This document shows, one piece after another, positions 1 through 8,224 of a stretch of 64,000 bases of DNA. Below the pieces are notes generated by a model. That model was given only the letters and a program-made list of their open reading frames with translations, made no database searches and was not told where the DNA came from. The position numbers and the translations under genes were made by a program. Each line of letters starts with the position of its first letter. Position 1 is the first letter of the stretch. Origin of the DNA: Cytophagales bacterium WSM2-2 (lineage in GTDB: Bacteria > Bacteroidota > Bacteroidia > Cytophagales > Cyclobacteriaceae); assembly GCA_015472025.1 (NCBI GenBank), contig BNHL01000001.1:5320001-5384000 (forward strand), read 5' to 3'.

Positions 1-912
1 ATCCATATTGAATGGAAAGACAAGACCCAGTTGTTGATTGGAGAAATAAACCCAATTGCCCTGGCGGTTGATTACAAAGTCAACACCCCACTCCGTCTTC
101 ACGGGGCTGAGACCATTGTGCCAGATAAAAACCAACTCGCCTTCCTTTTCCTTATAAACGTAGTTCCGCAAATTCAGCGAGTCCTTGTACATTTCAAACT
201 CGTTCTTCATCCCGCTTAGCCAGGCCGCACGCAAGAGATCTTCCTTGAGCTGGTCGGGAGCATAGACTCCAAACATACCCTGGTATTCACCCCGGTAAAT
301 CCGCATAGCATTGCGGTAGGCGATAAACGCGTTGTTGTAGTCCTTATCAACTTCGTAAGTCATCCCCATAAGCACATGGGCAAACGCATCTTCTTCGTAC
401 TTGTCCTTTGACTTGTACCTGTCCGACAATTGCTGGAGGCGAATGTTTAACCTTCGGCATTCCACAAGGGCATCGTCTGTATTATTTTGCTTCAGATAGT
501 TGATGGCTTTGTAATACAGTAACAAAAGGTGCTCGTGGTCTTCACCTTTGTAAGACGTGAAATTCGGATTGGTTAAATAAGATGCCGCTTCATTGAGATA
601 ATTGGTGCGATAATCTTCTCCGAACAAATAAGCTTTTTCAAAAAAATCATTGCTATCGCCATACCGACTCATCATTGAGAGTACCAAACCGTTGTTTACG
701 AAATACAAGAATTCTTTTTTGCCGTGCGCTTCTGAAGAATGCTGCTGAAGCGTTTTGTAGGCCTTATCGATCTGGCCGGTCTCAAATTCCTGATTGAAGG
801 TGAAGTTAGACTGGTAGTAGGTTGCGCAGGACGAAACAACTGCAAGAAAAATCACAACAAGAAAGATGCGTTTCAAATAACCTGATTTTTCTCTTTCGAA
901 TGTGCGCAGCAT
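1..912 (-). CDS. COG3014-like TPR lipoprotein, C-terminus cut by window edge
   Basis: An open frame with no stop runs from the ATG at 912 to base 1, giving 304 residues of a longer protein. The N-terminus is basic, then hydrophobic, and ends in VVSSC followed by ATYYQ, a lipoprotein signal peptide with the cysteine near residue 29. The rest is helical and TPR-like (KAYKTLQQH, LLYYKAINYLK, AFIAYRNAMRIYR). This layout resembles the uncharacterised COG3014 family, whose genes often sit beside LpoB-like and LPP20 lipoproteins. An LpoB-like gene lies 34 bases upstream on the same strand, so the two are probably cotranscribed. The role is unknown; I infer an envelope lipoprotein that may act on peptidoglycan synthesis. 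The family call is moderately sure and the coding call is sure. Confidence 0.8.
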   Translation of the reverse strand, partial: MLRTFEREKSGYLKRIFLVVIFLAVVSSCATYYQSNFTFNQEFETGQIDKAYKTLQQHSSEAHGKKEFLYFVNNGLVLSMMSRYGDSNDFFEKAYLFGEDYRTNYLNEAASYLTNPNFTSYKGEDHEHLLLLYYKAINYLKQNNTDDALVECRRLNIRLQQLSDRYKSKDKYEEDAFAHVLMGMTYEVDKDYNNAFIAYRNAMRIYRGEYQGMFGVYAPDQLKEDLLRAAWLSGMKNEFEMYKDSLNLRNYVYKEKEGELVFIWHNGLSPVKTEWGVDFVINRQGNWVYFSNQQLGLVFPFNMD

Positions 913-946
913 AATTTGCGAATTACCGAATCAAGTTATTCTTAAA

Positions 947-1519
947 TTAATTCTTGATATACTTTTTAATCTCTTCCTGTCCGTACCATACACGTTTGTT
1001 AGTTTCTATATCGGTGAGAAAAAGTGTGGTGACATAATTTAAAACTCGCCTGTTATTGTACACATCGGTTTCAGAAGTCATCTCCCCAAAGAGCATGAGG
1101 TTGGCGCCTTGCTCCTTTCCCCATTTCGAAGCCGTATTGCTATTCGCAAAATCTTGCTGATCGGCCCTCTCCTGCCGGAGCTTATCGCGAAAAGCATCTG
1201 ACTCGACAAGGTCGGCTGAGTTTGAATTGTAGATCGCCAGTTCAAATTTCTTGATGTAATTGTCAGCATCGATGTGCTCGCTGGTTTTGTTACGTATCAG
1301 ACCAACAATAATGGATGGTTTCTTATTGAGAGATTTCGAATATTCTTTGAATTTATCACTGTTTAGAAATTCGGTGATCATCTTCTGAGCCACCATTCGG
1401 GAATCGCTGTCATTCCACCGGCCACTAAGGTCTATTTGCTGGTCAGGACTAACGCGCAATACCGAGCGGGCACAGGAAAACAATGTCAATGCCACCAGGA
1501 AGATGAGGGGTCGTATCAT
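947..1519 (-). CDS. LpoB-like penicillin-binding protein activator lipoprotein
   Basis: This 190-residue protein begins with a short signal peptide ending in LFSCARS, a lipobox with Cys16. The body matches the LpoB-like family seen outside enterobacteria: an early segment asking for DSRMVAQKMITEFL, then PSIIVGLIRNKTSEHID, and a late GANLMLFGEM strand followed by FLTDIETNKRVWYGQEEIKK. In enterobacteria LpoB is an outer-membrane lipoprotein that activates the glycan polymerase PBP1B. Whether this distant relative does the same is inference. It is followed after 34 bases by the COG3014-like gene. The start is the only ATG that leaves a complete lipoprotein signal. Confidence 0.8.
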   Translation of the reverse strand: MIRPLIFLVALTLFSCARSVLRVSPDQQIDLSGRWNDSDSRMVAQKMITEFLNSDKFKEYSKSLNKKPSIIVGLIRNKTSEHIDADNYIKKFELAIYNSNSADLVESDAFRDKLRQERADQQDFANSNTASKWGKEQGANLMLFGEMTSETDVYNNRRVLNYVTTLFLTDIETNKRVWYGQEEIKKYIKN

Positions 1520-1602
1520 GAGAGTTGGTGTTTGATCTAGTGAAATGACAAAAGTTTAATACTTACTGCATTCAATAAAAGCAAAGGTCTTGCCATTCTT
1601 GA

Positions 1603-2256
1603 TTACTTCACATCCTTTAAACGCTGAATTACTCCTTTTGGGTCTGGGGAAGAGAATACAAAGTTGCCTGCCACCAGTACATCAGCCCCAGCCTCCAACA
1701 ACGGCTTTGCGTTCTGTTGGTTGACACCACCATCTATTTCGATCAGCGTTTTGGCATTCCGGTCGTTGATCATCGTCTTTAAGGCACGGATTTTATCGTA
1801 GGTACGCTCAATAAATTTTTGACCGCCAAACCCAGGGTTCACCGACATCAGGCAAACCAGATCGATATCCTGAATGAGATCGGACAGAGTCGAAACCGGT
1901 GTATGTGGATTTACGGCAACTCCCGCCTTACAACCGAGTGACTTAATTTGCTGCAGGTTGCGATGCAGGTGAGGGCAAGCCTCAATATGAACAGAAATAG
2001 TGGCTGCCCCTGCCTTCTGAAAGGCCTCGACATACTTCTCAGGCTGCACAATCATGAGGTGGACGTCCATCGGCTTCTTTGCATGCCGTTGTATGGCCTC
2101 GACTACAGGAACCCCCATAGAAATATTGGGCACGAACACTCCATCCATAATATCGATATGAATCCAGTCAGCCTGGCTGGTGTTGATCATTTCAATTTCC
2201 CGCTGGAGATTGGCAAAATCAGACGCTAAAACGGAGGGGGCAACAATGGGAGCCAT
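1603..2256 (-). CDS. rpe: ribulose-phosphate 3-epimerase
   Basis: Interconverts D-ribulose 5-phosphate and D-xylulose 5-phosphate in the pentose phosphate pathway, in the cytoplasm. The 217-residue length and TIM-barrel motifs fit the family: APSVLASDF at the N-terminus, DIMDGVFVPN with the catalytic and metal Asp, the VHLMI strand with the metal His, SVNPGFGGQKF as the phosphate loop, and EIDGGVN with the second catalytic Asp. The start at 2256 places the APSVLASDF strand where the family has it. The gene diverges from the ABC-F gene across about 110 bases. Recognition is secure. Confidence 0.97.
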   Translation of the reverse strand: MAPIVAPSVLASDFANLQREIEMINTSQADWIHIDIMDGVFVPNISMGVPVVEAIQRHAKKPMDVHLMIVQPEKYVEAFQKAGAATISVHIEACPHLHRNLQQIKSLGCKAGVAVNPHTPVSTLSDLIQDIDLVCLMSVNPGFGGQKFIERTYDKIRALKTMINDRNAKTLIEIDGGVNQQNAKPLLEAGADVLVAGNFVFSSPDPKGVIQRLKDVK

Positions 2257-2338
2257 TCGATATTAAATTACAGATGCCAAATTACGAATTACAAGTCAGA
2301 CGCTCTGAAAATTGTGCCCTGTAATCTGCAATTTATAA

Positions 2339-2346
2339 TACCTTTG
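2339..2346 (+). promoter_or_regulatory. -7 box TACCTTTG before the ABC-F gene
   Basis: TACCTTTG matches the Bacteroidota -7 consensus TAnnTTTG exactly and is followed by CGC. A TTG lies at 2312-2314, 24 bases upstream, slightly outside the usual spacing. Transcription would begin about 15 bases before the GTG start at 2366, giving a very short leader. Confidence 0.6.
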
Positions 2347-2365
2347 CGCTCTTATTTTTTGCAAC

Positions 2366-4225
2366 GTGAACTACTTATCAGCAGAATCCCTTTCCAAATC
2401 CTACAACGACCGGTGGCTTTTTCAAAACCTGACCATCGGCATATCACAAGGCGACAAAGTAGCTCTGGTAGGTGAGAATGGCGCAGGCAAATCGACCCTG
2501 TTGAAGATTCTCATTGGAAAAGTACAACCGGATAATGGCAAAGTGAGCATCCGTGATGGAATCAAAGTAGGTGATCTCGTTCAGCAACCACAGGCGCCCG
2601 GCCACCTGACAGTCAATGATATTTTATTCGATGAGAAAAACAAGATTGCGGCCGTAGTAAGGGAATATGAGGCATGCATTCACGACCCCAATGTCTCGCC
2701 GGAAAGAATGCAACATGCGCTCGAACAAATGGAAGAGCTTCATGCCTGGGAATATGAAGCCCGCGTTCAGGAGATTACGAGCAAGCTTGGCATTGTTGAC
2801 CTTGATCAGAAATTTGAAGAGCTCTCCGGAGGTCAGCGCAAGCGCGTCTTCCTGGCGCAAATGCTCCTCTCCTCCCCTGATCTGTTGATCATGGATGAAC
2901 CTACCAACCACCTCGATCTCGAAGCAATCGAGTGGCTGGAAAATTATTTAGCAGGGCAGAACATTACGCTATTGATGGTCACCCACGACCGCTATTTCCT
3001 TGATAATGTAGCCAACCTGATTATCGAAATCGACCGGCAGAAGCTCTATTCTTACAAAGGCAACTATGCTTACTTCCTCGAAAAGAAATCTGAGCGTGAG
3101 GAGATGCTGAAGACAGAAGTGGCCAAAGCCAGAAACTTGATGAAGAAGGAATTGGAGTGGATGCGCAAGCAACCCAGAGCTCGGGGCACCAAAGCCAAAT
3201 ACAGGGTTGATGCGTTCTATGAACTACAAGAGAAGGCTTCTGTCAATCTTAAAAAAGACAGACTGGAACTCGATATTGCTGAACGCAGACAGGGTGGAAA
3301 AATCCTCGAACTTCACGACATCAACAAAAGCTATGGAGACAAAAAACTCATTGCGAATTTCTCTTATGTTTTTAAGAAAAAAGACCGGATAGGAATTGTT
3401 GGAAAAAATGGCGTTGGCAAATCCACTTTTCTTGATTTGCTCAATGGAACCACCCGTCAGGACTCAGGTGAAATCCTTCCCGGCGTAACAACTAAAATCG
3501 GGTACTTTACCCAGGAGACAGAGAGTCTCAATCCTGCTCACCGGGTAATTGAAGAGGTAAAAGAAATTGCCGAGTTTATCACACTTGCTGACGGCTCTGA
3601 AATATCTGCCTCAAGATTCCTTGACTTGTTCTTATTTCCACCCGAAAAGCAATACACGTTTATCGAAAAACTCAGTGGTGGTGAAAAGAAACGTTTGCAG
3701 CTTTTGAAAGTACTGGTGACGAATCCCAATTTCCTGATCCTCGATGAGCCCACCAACGATTTTGACATAGACACCCTTAATGTTCTGGAGGACTTTCTCG
3801 AAAAATTCAATGGCTGCCTACTGCTCGTCTCTCACGACCGGTATTTTATGGACCATCTCATTGACCAACTCTTCGTCTTTGAAGGGAACGGAAAGATTAC
3901 CCCATTCAATGGAAATTATTCCGACTATCGAATTTGGTTGGATGAAAAGGATATCGCACCAAAAGAGCCTGCCAAAGAGAAAGAGCCAGTTACTCCGTCA
4001 GTCAAAAAAGAAAAACTCTCTTACAAAGAAAAACAGGAATATGATCAATTGGCTAAAGAGATCGAGTCTCTTGAATCTCAGAAGGCCGAGATCAATCGCC
4101 TGATCAATTCGGGCAATTCCGATCACTTGCAACTCACCGAGTGGGGACGACAGATTGAAATTTTAACGCAAACGATTGAAATCAAGACGATGCGTTGGCT
4201 TGAATTGGCCGAAACGGCTGAATAG
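2366..4225 (+). CDS. ABC-F family ATPase, Uup type
   Basis: A soluble protein of 619 residues with two ABC ATPase domains and no membrane segments. Domain 1 has Walker A GENGAGKST (about residue 37), signature LSGGQRKR and Walker B LLIMDEPTNHLD. Domain 2 has GKNGVGKST, LSGGEKKR and LILDEPTNDFD. Between them lies a basic, helical linker rich in KKELEWMRKQPRARGTKAK, the P-site tRNA interaction motif of ABC-F proteins. A charged C-terminal coiled coil (about 555-610) is the hallmark of Uup rather than EttA. ABC-F proteins act on the ribosome; Uup is also tied to DNA and ribosome quality control. The start codon is GTG at 2366, since no ATG precedes the conserved LSAESLSKSY strand. I would not call it a resistance factor. 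Confidence 0.9.
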   Translation: MNYLSAESLSKSYNDRWLFQNLTIGISQGDKVALVGENGAGKSTLLKILIGKVQPDNGKVSIRDGIKVGDLVQQPQAPGHLTVNDILFDEKNKIAAVVREYEACIHDPNVSPERMQHALEQMEELHAWEYEARVQEITSKLGIVDLDQKFEELSGGQRKRVFLAQMLLSSPDLLIMDEPTNHLDLEAIEWLENYLAGQNITLLMVTHDRYFLDNVANLIIEIDRQKLYSYKGNYAYFLEKKSEREEMLKTEVAKARNLMKKELEWMRKQPRARGTKAKYRVDAFYELQEKASVNLKKDRLELDIAERRQGGKILELHDINKSYGDKKLIANFSYVFKKKDRIGIVGKNGVGKSTFLDLLNGTTRQDSGEILPGVTTKIGYFTQETESLNPAHRVIEEVKEIAEFITLADGSEISASRFLDLFLFPPEKQYTFIEKLSGGEKKRLQLLKVLVTNPNFLILDEPTNDFDIDTLNVLEDFLEKFNGCLLLVSHDRYFMDHLIDQLFVFEGNGKITPFNGNYSDYRIWLDEKDIAPKEPAKEKEPVTPSVKKEKLSYKEKQEYDQLAKEIESLESQKAEINRLINSGNSDHLQLTEWGRQIEILTQTIEIKTMRWLELAETAE

Positions 4226-4288
4226 TCAAATCAGCAAATTTTTTAAACTAAAATAACCTTGATTACGTCTAATGACGAAAATAAGGTT

Positions 4289-4450
4289 ATGATCAATTTT
4301 ACTTTTAAGAAGGATCATCGCTTGCCGATAAAGACAAACTGGTCCAATTACTATAGAAAGAATTTTGATGTTGCGCTTTTGAACTGGGAGATCAATCGTC
4401 AGGAAGACAGATTAGAAAGCCAGACCAAGTCTTTACGCAATAAAAAGTGA
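4289..4450 (+). CDS. small basic hypothetical protein
   Basis: The ATG at 4289 opens a 53-residue frame; an in-frame TTG at 4259 would extend it to 63. The product is basic and hydrophilic, with aromatic residues in the middle (TNWSNYYRKNFDVALLNW) and a charged tail ending in RNKK. It has no signal peptide or known domain. TAACCTTG at 4254-4261, one base off the -7 consensus, could serve as its promoter and would exclude the TTG start. It ends 4 bases from the convergent GIN gene. I do not recognise it, and it could be non-coding. Confidence 0.35.
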   Translation: MINFTFKKDHRLPIKTNWSNYYRKNFDVALLNWEINRQEDRLESQTKSLRNKK

Positions 4451-4454
4451 TTCT

Positions 4455-5144
4455 TTAGTTCGATTTTTTCACGGAGCCGCCACTGCTGGAATGCGTGTTG
4501 GTACGTGAAGGGTTGCCCCTGTAGCGAATGTCTGCGCCACTGCTGGCGTGAGCCTCCAAATCCTTAGAGACTGATATTTTGGCATCGCCACCACTACTGG
4601 CAGTAGCCCGAACAGATTCGCTTTCCAACTTATAGGCGTCCAATTCTCCGGCACTGCTTACTTCAACTTCAAGTTTCGGAGATTTTCCTTCCAGAACCAC
4701 TTCTCCAGCGCTGGAGATGTCTACCATGACTGACGCTGCATCCAAAGACAACTCGACATTTGCTGCACTCGATACTCCAATATCCAGGGAAGTCGTTTTA
4801 ATCACGCCTTCGGAAAAAACACTGGAGGCAGAAGTAGCGGAAATTCTCTCCATGTTGATGTAAGTTACATACACTTTTACGTCAGCGCGGCTCGAAAAAA
4901 AACCACCACGGTTGTCCCGTATCTTTACACGTAGCGTATTGCCCTCCACTTCAGTTATCACATCTGAAAGTTTCCCATCAGAAACGATGACTTTGACGCC
5001 CTCCTTATCTCCTTTCTTCAAATACAGGTCGATTGCCTGCGAAACCTTCACTCCCTTGAATGAACCCACTGTTCGAGTCTCACTCCCCTGACCGAGCACG
5101 GATAAACTCATCATCATCACGAAACCAACCAATAGATTCTTCAT
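4455..5144 (-). CDS. head GIN domain (DUF2807) secreted protein
   Basis: This 229-residue protein starts with a signal peptide (MKNLLVGFVMMMSLSVLGQG). It then shows the DUF2807 pattern: a strand VGSFKGVKVSQAIDLYLKKG, then DVKVYVTYINMERISATSAS, followed by a right-handed repeat of short strands in which SS[AG] turns recur (VSSAANVELS, ISSAGEVVLEG, VSSAGELDAYK, ASSGGDAKIS, ASSGADIRYRG). The fold is a parallel beta-solenoid. Such proteins are abundant in Bacteroidota, are exported, and have no settled function; some are called adhesin heads. The tail is rich in Ser and Gly. On the minus strand TACTTTTA (5180 region) is a possible -7 box. Confidence 0.85.
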   Translation of the reverse strand: MKNLLVGFVMMMSLSVLGQGSETRTVGSFKGVKVSQAIDLYLKKGDKEGVKVIVSDGKLSDVITEVEGNTLRVKIRDNRGGFFSSRADVKVYVTYINMERISATSASSVFSEGVIKTTSLDIGVSSAANVELSLDAASVMVDISSAGEVVLEGKSPKLEVEVSSAGELDAYKLESESVRATASSGGDAKISVSKDLEAHASSGADIRYRGNPSRTNTHSSSGGSVKKSN

Positions 5145-5305
5145 ACGTTTTTTGAATTTTGATTTAATGACGAAAGGTTAAAAGTAAGGTTGCACGACAT
5201 GACTTATCCGTTGAAAATAATTTTTTTGCTGGTGTAAGAAATACTTAGATTTTAGCTAAATTTCGATACCTGATCGTTTTATTTTAGCGCAAATATTAAA
5301 ACAAC

Positions 5306-5698
5306 ATGATTAAAGAGCAACTAAACGTACTGATTAACCTGGCCGCCAGCGACAATTCTGTGGCGGAAAAGGAATCCCAAACCATACATGTTATCGCGAA
5401 AGCTAATGGCATTTCCAGAGAGGAAGTAGAAGAAATGCTAAAAAAACCGCAGCCAGTAGGAAGCTTAGCATCGCTTACGGAAGATCAGAAATTTGAGAAC
5501 CTCTACCACCTGATTCAATTGATGAAGAGCGATGGCCAGGTATTCAAAAGCGAGATCCATTTCTGCGAGCAAATTGCGGAGAAGCTTGGCTATAAAAAAG
5601 GTGTTGTCGCTGAGCTTTCATCTCGAATCTATAGCGATCCTACCATTACTGCTGATCGCAAACTTTTAATGGACCGTGCACATAAATTCTTGAAATAA
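5306..5698 (+). CDS. TerB-like cytoplasmic protein (paralog of 35858-36244)
   Basis: A 130-residue all-helical protein of the tellurite-resistance TerB/DjlA type. The family signature is an Asp-rich helix start (LINLAASDNSVAEKE) repeated in the second half (LIQLMKSDGQVFKSEIHFC), consistent with a helical repeat that can bind metal. No TerC, TerD or other ter gene is nearby, so tellurite resistance should not be inferred. It shares a clear alignment with the protein at 35858-36244, including LTxDQKFxxLY in the centre of each. A hairpin terminator follows, so it is probably monocistronic. Function unknown. Confidence 0.8.
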   Translation: MIKEQLNVLINLAASDNSVAEKESQTIHVIAKANGISREEVEEMLKKPQPVGSLASLTEDQKFENLYHLIQLMKSDGQVFKSEIHFCEQIAEKLGYKKGVVAELSSRIYSDPTITADRKLLMDRAHKFLK

Positions 5699-5727
5699 TT
5701 TCTACCCCGAAAATCTTTGAGAGAAAG

Positions 5728-5756
5728 GAGGCTTCACAAGAGCCTCTATTTTTTTT
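5728..5756 (+). terminator. rho-independent terminator after the TerB-like gene
   Basis: GAGGCT (5728-5733) pairs with AGCCTC (5741-5746) around a 7-base loop, and a run TATTTTTTTT follows on the plus strand. The T run is also the Lys-rich C-terminal codons of the convergent gene, so the two genes share this sequence. Confidence 0.75.
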
Positions 5757-7722
5757 GCATCTTTTTGATCTGACTACCCTCGGGCGTCAAATTGTTATCA
5801 ACCATTCGATTATTGTATTGCTGAATAAATGCTTTTAATGAGTTGCTCATCACTGAAATCGTGTCAGGCAATTGAGTTAATAGATTGTTTTTAAGGAATT
5901 TGTCCTTCTTAAATTGATAAAGAGACGTGGCACTCCTGCCATCAAATTGCATCAGGTAGTCGTTCCTAAAAATCTGGTAGGTGTTGTTCAGGTAGTTGAA
6001 AGCGAAGGGGCTTGCCTTATCGTGAAAAATATCCCTGCCAAATGCAACGTAAGGTTTATTGTAGTGTAAATAGCCGAGCACGGTAGGCATGATATCAATC
6101 TGCTGAACTATTTCTGGTTTCAAGCCTCCACCATTTTCTCCCGGCTTGTAAAAGAAGACGGGAATGGCAAAGTATCCCGAGGCCGTATTGTATTCTGGCA
6201 CATTAATTTCCGCGGATGCATGGTCCGCTGTAATAACAAACAATGTATTATTAAACCAGGGCATTTTACTGGCTGTGTTGAAGAATCTGCGCAAGGCATA
6301 ATCGGTATAGCCAATCGTGCGATGCACCAAATGAGGCCCCTCTTTGAACTTGTTCTCATAACCTGCCGGCAGATTGTAAGGATGATGAGATGAAACCGTA
6401 AACAGGGTAGTATAAAACGGTTGCTGGAATGCATTCATCCGATTGGCGAAGTATTGAAGGAATGGCTCATCCCAGATTCCCCAGATGCCATCAAAGTCAG
6501 CGTCATTGTTGTATTCAGCCTTGCCAAAGTAGTTGTCGAATCCAGACAGATTGGCGAAAGCATCGAAACCCATGGAGCCATTAGGAGCCCCGTGAAAAAA
6601 AGCAGTGTAATAATTCTCTTGCTTCAACAAGCTCGCCAGGCTATTGACCTTATTCCCGGAATAATGAGACAGCACATAAGGCACCTCAATGGAAGGTATA
6701 CTGCAGATCACGGAGGGCATTGCATCAATTGATTTGCGTCCATTCGCCAATGAATACTGGTAGGCGTAGCTGACGTTTATCAGTGAATCAATGAACGGGG
6801 TATAACCGTATTTCCCGTTCTCCAGGTGCTTATTGTAGGCTCCTACAAACTCCTTGGAAAAACTTTCCAGGATAATGATCACAACATTGCTTGGCTTAAA
6901 ACCAACCGGATCGTTTGGCACACGCAACGGAGTAAAAACCTTGTCAAGTTCTTCTTCTGAAGAAAAGTAATTTACTTTTTCTATGACATTTGCTTTTGCT
7001 GTACGCATCAACGCAAAAGGTGTATTCAAAACAATATTGATATCGTTGGGTACCGCTGCATACGCGGCTGCATTGCTTAAAGTAATAGGCCTGGTGCTGC
7101 TTCTGAACCCTCCCCTGGCACCACCTACAAACAGATAAATGCTCAATAGCATGGCGACAATGCCAGCAACATAATAGGCAACGCCATTTTTAACCTGTGG
7201 ACCTGAGAATTTTATTTTCCTGAAAATGAAATAAAGAATCGCTACCGCAAAAACCCAAAACAAAAACGCGTACCAGTAGTCCCAGAGAAAATGAATGGAC
7301 AATCGACCGAGATTATCCTCATTCTTAAACTGGCTGACCACGCTAATAGTGGTTCTGCGCAATGTAAACCTGTAATAAATAAAGTCAGCTGTATTAATGG
7401 CAAGCGCTATCGAATTGACGACTACAAAAACCCAAAACACAATTTTCTGGTACAACGGCTTGAACCTCCACACCACTGGTACAATCATCAGTAAAATGAA
7501 CAAGGAATTTGAATAGAGCGTTGCCGATAAGTCAAATCGGAGGCCTCCTCCCAGCATGCGCATCATTCGACCTATGGTCATGTCAGGGAAATAGGAACGA
7601 TTGAAGGCATAAAACCCAATCCGGCTGATGGAGTACAAAGCCATCACCAGCAACAAGCTGAGAACAAGTGCCACATAAATATTACCTCGAAACTTGAGAT
7701 CGGAGAAGTACTTTCTAAACAT
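5746..7722 (-). CDS. LtaS-like membrane sulfatase (phosphoglycerol transferase family)
   Basis: A 658-residue protein with about five N-terminal membrane helices (to about residue 200), then a periplasmic alkaline-phosphatase-type domain. NVVIIILESFSKEFVG carries the first metal Glu. NGRKSIDAMPSV places Ser where LtaS has its Thr nucleophile. TADHAS carries the late metal Asp/His, and SSHHPYNLP follows the family pattern. LtaS makes lipoteichoic acid in Firmicutes; related proteins in Gram-negatives transfer phosphoglycerol or phosphoethanolamine onto glycans or lipids. The substrate here is unknown. I place the start at ATG 7722: an in-frame TTG at 7746 overlaps a perfect -7 box (7744-7751), so it would lie upstream of transcription. 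Convergent with the TerB-like gene. Confidence 0.85.
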   Translation of the reverse strand: MFRKYFSDLKFRGNIYVALVLSLLLVMALYSISRIGFYAFNRSYFPDMTIGRMMRMLGGGLRFDLSATLYSNSLFILLMIVPVVWRFKPLYQKIVFWVFVVVNSIALAINTADFIYYRFTLRRTTISVVSQFKNEDNLGRLSIHFLWDYWYAFLFWVFAVAILYFIFRKIKFSGPQVKNGVAYYVAGIVAMLLSIYLFVGGARGGFRSSTRPITLSNAAAYAAVPNDINIVLNTPFALMRTAKANVIEKVNYFSSEEELDKVFTPLRVPNDPVGFKPSNVVIIILESFSKEFVGAYNKHLENGKYGYTPFIDSLINVSYAYQYSLANGRKSIDAMPSVICSIPSIEVPYVLSHYSGNKVNSLASLLKQENYYTAFFHGAPNGSMGFDAFANLSGFDNYFGKAEYNNDADFDGIWGIWDEPFLQYFANRMNAFQQPFYTTLFTVSSHHPYNLPAGYENKFKEGPHLVHRTIGYTDYALRRFFNTASKMPWFNNTLFVITADHASAEINVPEYNTASGYFAIPVFFYKPGENGGGLKPEIVQQIDIMPTVLGYLHYNKPYVAFGRDIFHDKASPFAFNYLNNTYQIFRNDYLMQFDGRSATSLYQFKKDKFLKNNLLTQLPDTISVMSNSLKAFIQQYNNRMVDNNLTPEGSQIKKMQKK

Positions 7723-7743
7723 CAGAATCCTTTTGACTGAGGG

Positions 7744-7751
7744 CAAAATTA
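7744..7751 (-). promoter_or_regulatory. -7 box TAATTTTG before the LtaS-like gene
   Basis: Read on the minus strand, TAATTTTG is an exact TAnnTTTG match 22 bases before the ATG at 7722. No convincing TTG is found at the -33 distance. It decides the start codon of the downstream gene. Confidence 0.5.
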
Positions 7752-7759
7752 GAATTAAT

Positions 7760-8161
7760 TCAACGATCGCTTAATCTATAAACCAGTTTCAGGCCTGACC
7801 ATATGTCGTTTACTGAGCACACCTTCACATCTACCAGGCCATTAGTGAGGGCGAAATCACGAATGATATTTTCATTAAGGTCGGTTGGGATTTTAGAAGC
7901 TTTCTTAGGCCAGGAAACCCAAAGCATTCCATTCTTCTTCAGCATTGATCTTCTTTTGGCAAAATCCCTTTCGAACTCAGAATTGGTCATTACAAACCAA
8001 TGAACAAAATCGAAATCCTTTCCTTTCGCCTTCACTGTTACATCCGGGGGCAACGGTGCCAGCCAATCCCAGTAGTTTTCTGGTTCATTGACAATGCAAA
8101 CAGAATACCCGGGTTTCACTCCCAGCTTTTTAACGAGTTCGGTAGTAGATTCGGCAGGCAT
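7760..8161 (-). CDS. DUF3052 domain protein
   Basis: This 133-residue cytoplasmic protein matches the DUF3052 pattern: KKLGVKPGYSVCIVNEP near the start, MLWVSWPKKASKIPTDLNE in the middle, and LVDVKVCSVNDIWSGLKLV near the end. The fold resembles the C-terminal half of a methyltransferase without a clear SAM-binding loop. Function is unknown. A terminator lies immediately upstream (8176-8208), so the gene needs its own promoter, which I could not identify. Confidence 0.85.
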   Translation of the reverse strand: MPAESTTELVKKLGVKPGYSVCIVNEPENYWDWLAPLPPDVTVKAKGKDFDFVHWFVMTNSEFERDFAKRRSMLKKNGMLWVSWPKKASKIPTDLNENIIRDFALTNGLVDVKVCSVNDIWSGLKLVYRLSDR

Positions 8162-8175
8162 AAATCATCATAAAT

Positions 8176-8208
8176 AAAAAATCCCGACCATTAAGATCGG
8201 GATTTTTC
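8176..8208 (-). terminator. rho-independent terminator after the short LPP20 lipoprotein gene
   Basis: ATCCCGA (8181-8187) pairs with TCGGGAT (8197-8203) around a 9-base loop. A-rich sequence on the left and T-rich on the right make it symmetrical, so it could work in both directions. Its main role is to end the minus-strand transcript from 8800. Confidence 0.75.
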
Positions 8209-8224
8209 AATTCTTTAAGCAGGA

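Noticed and set aside
2366-4225. Antibiotic-resistance role for the ABC-F protein
   Set aside because: The C-terminal coiled coil and linker fit housekeeping Uup; nothing in the context suggests resistance.
5216-5230. 14-base match TAATTTTTTTGCTG also found near 18674
   Set aside because: Mostly a T run; a chance match in AT-rich intergenic sequence, with no shared context.
5306-5698. Tellurite resistance role for the TerB-like genes
   Set aside because: No terC, terD or related genes are present, and the TerB fold occurs in many unrelated settings.
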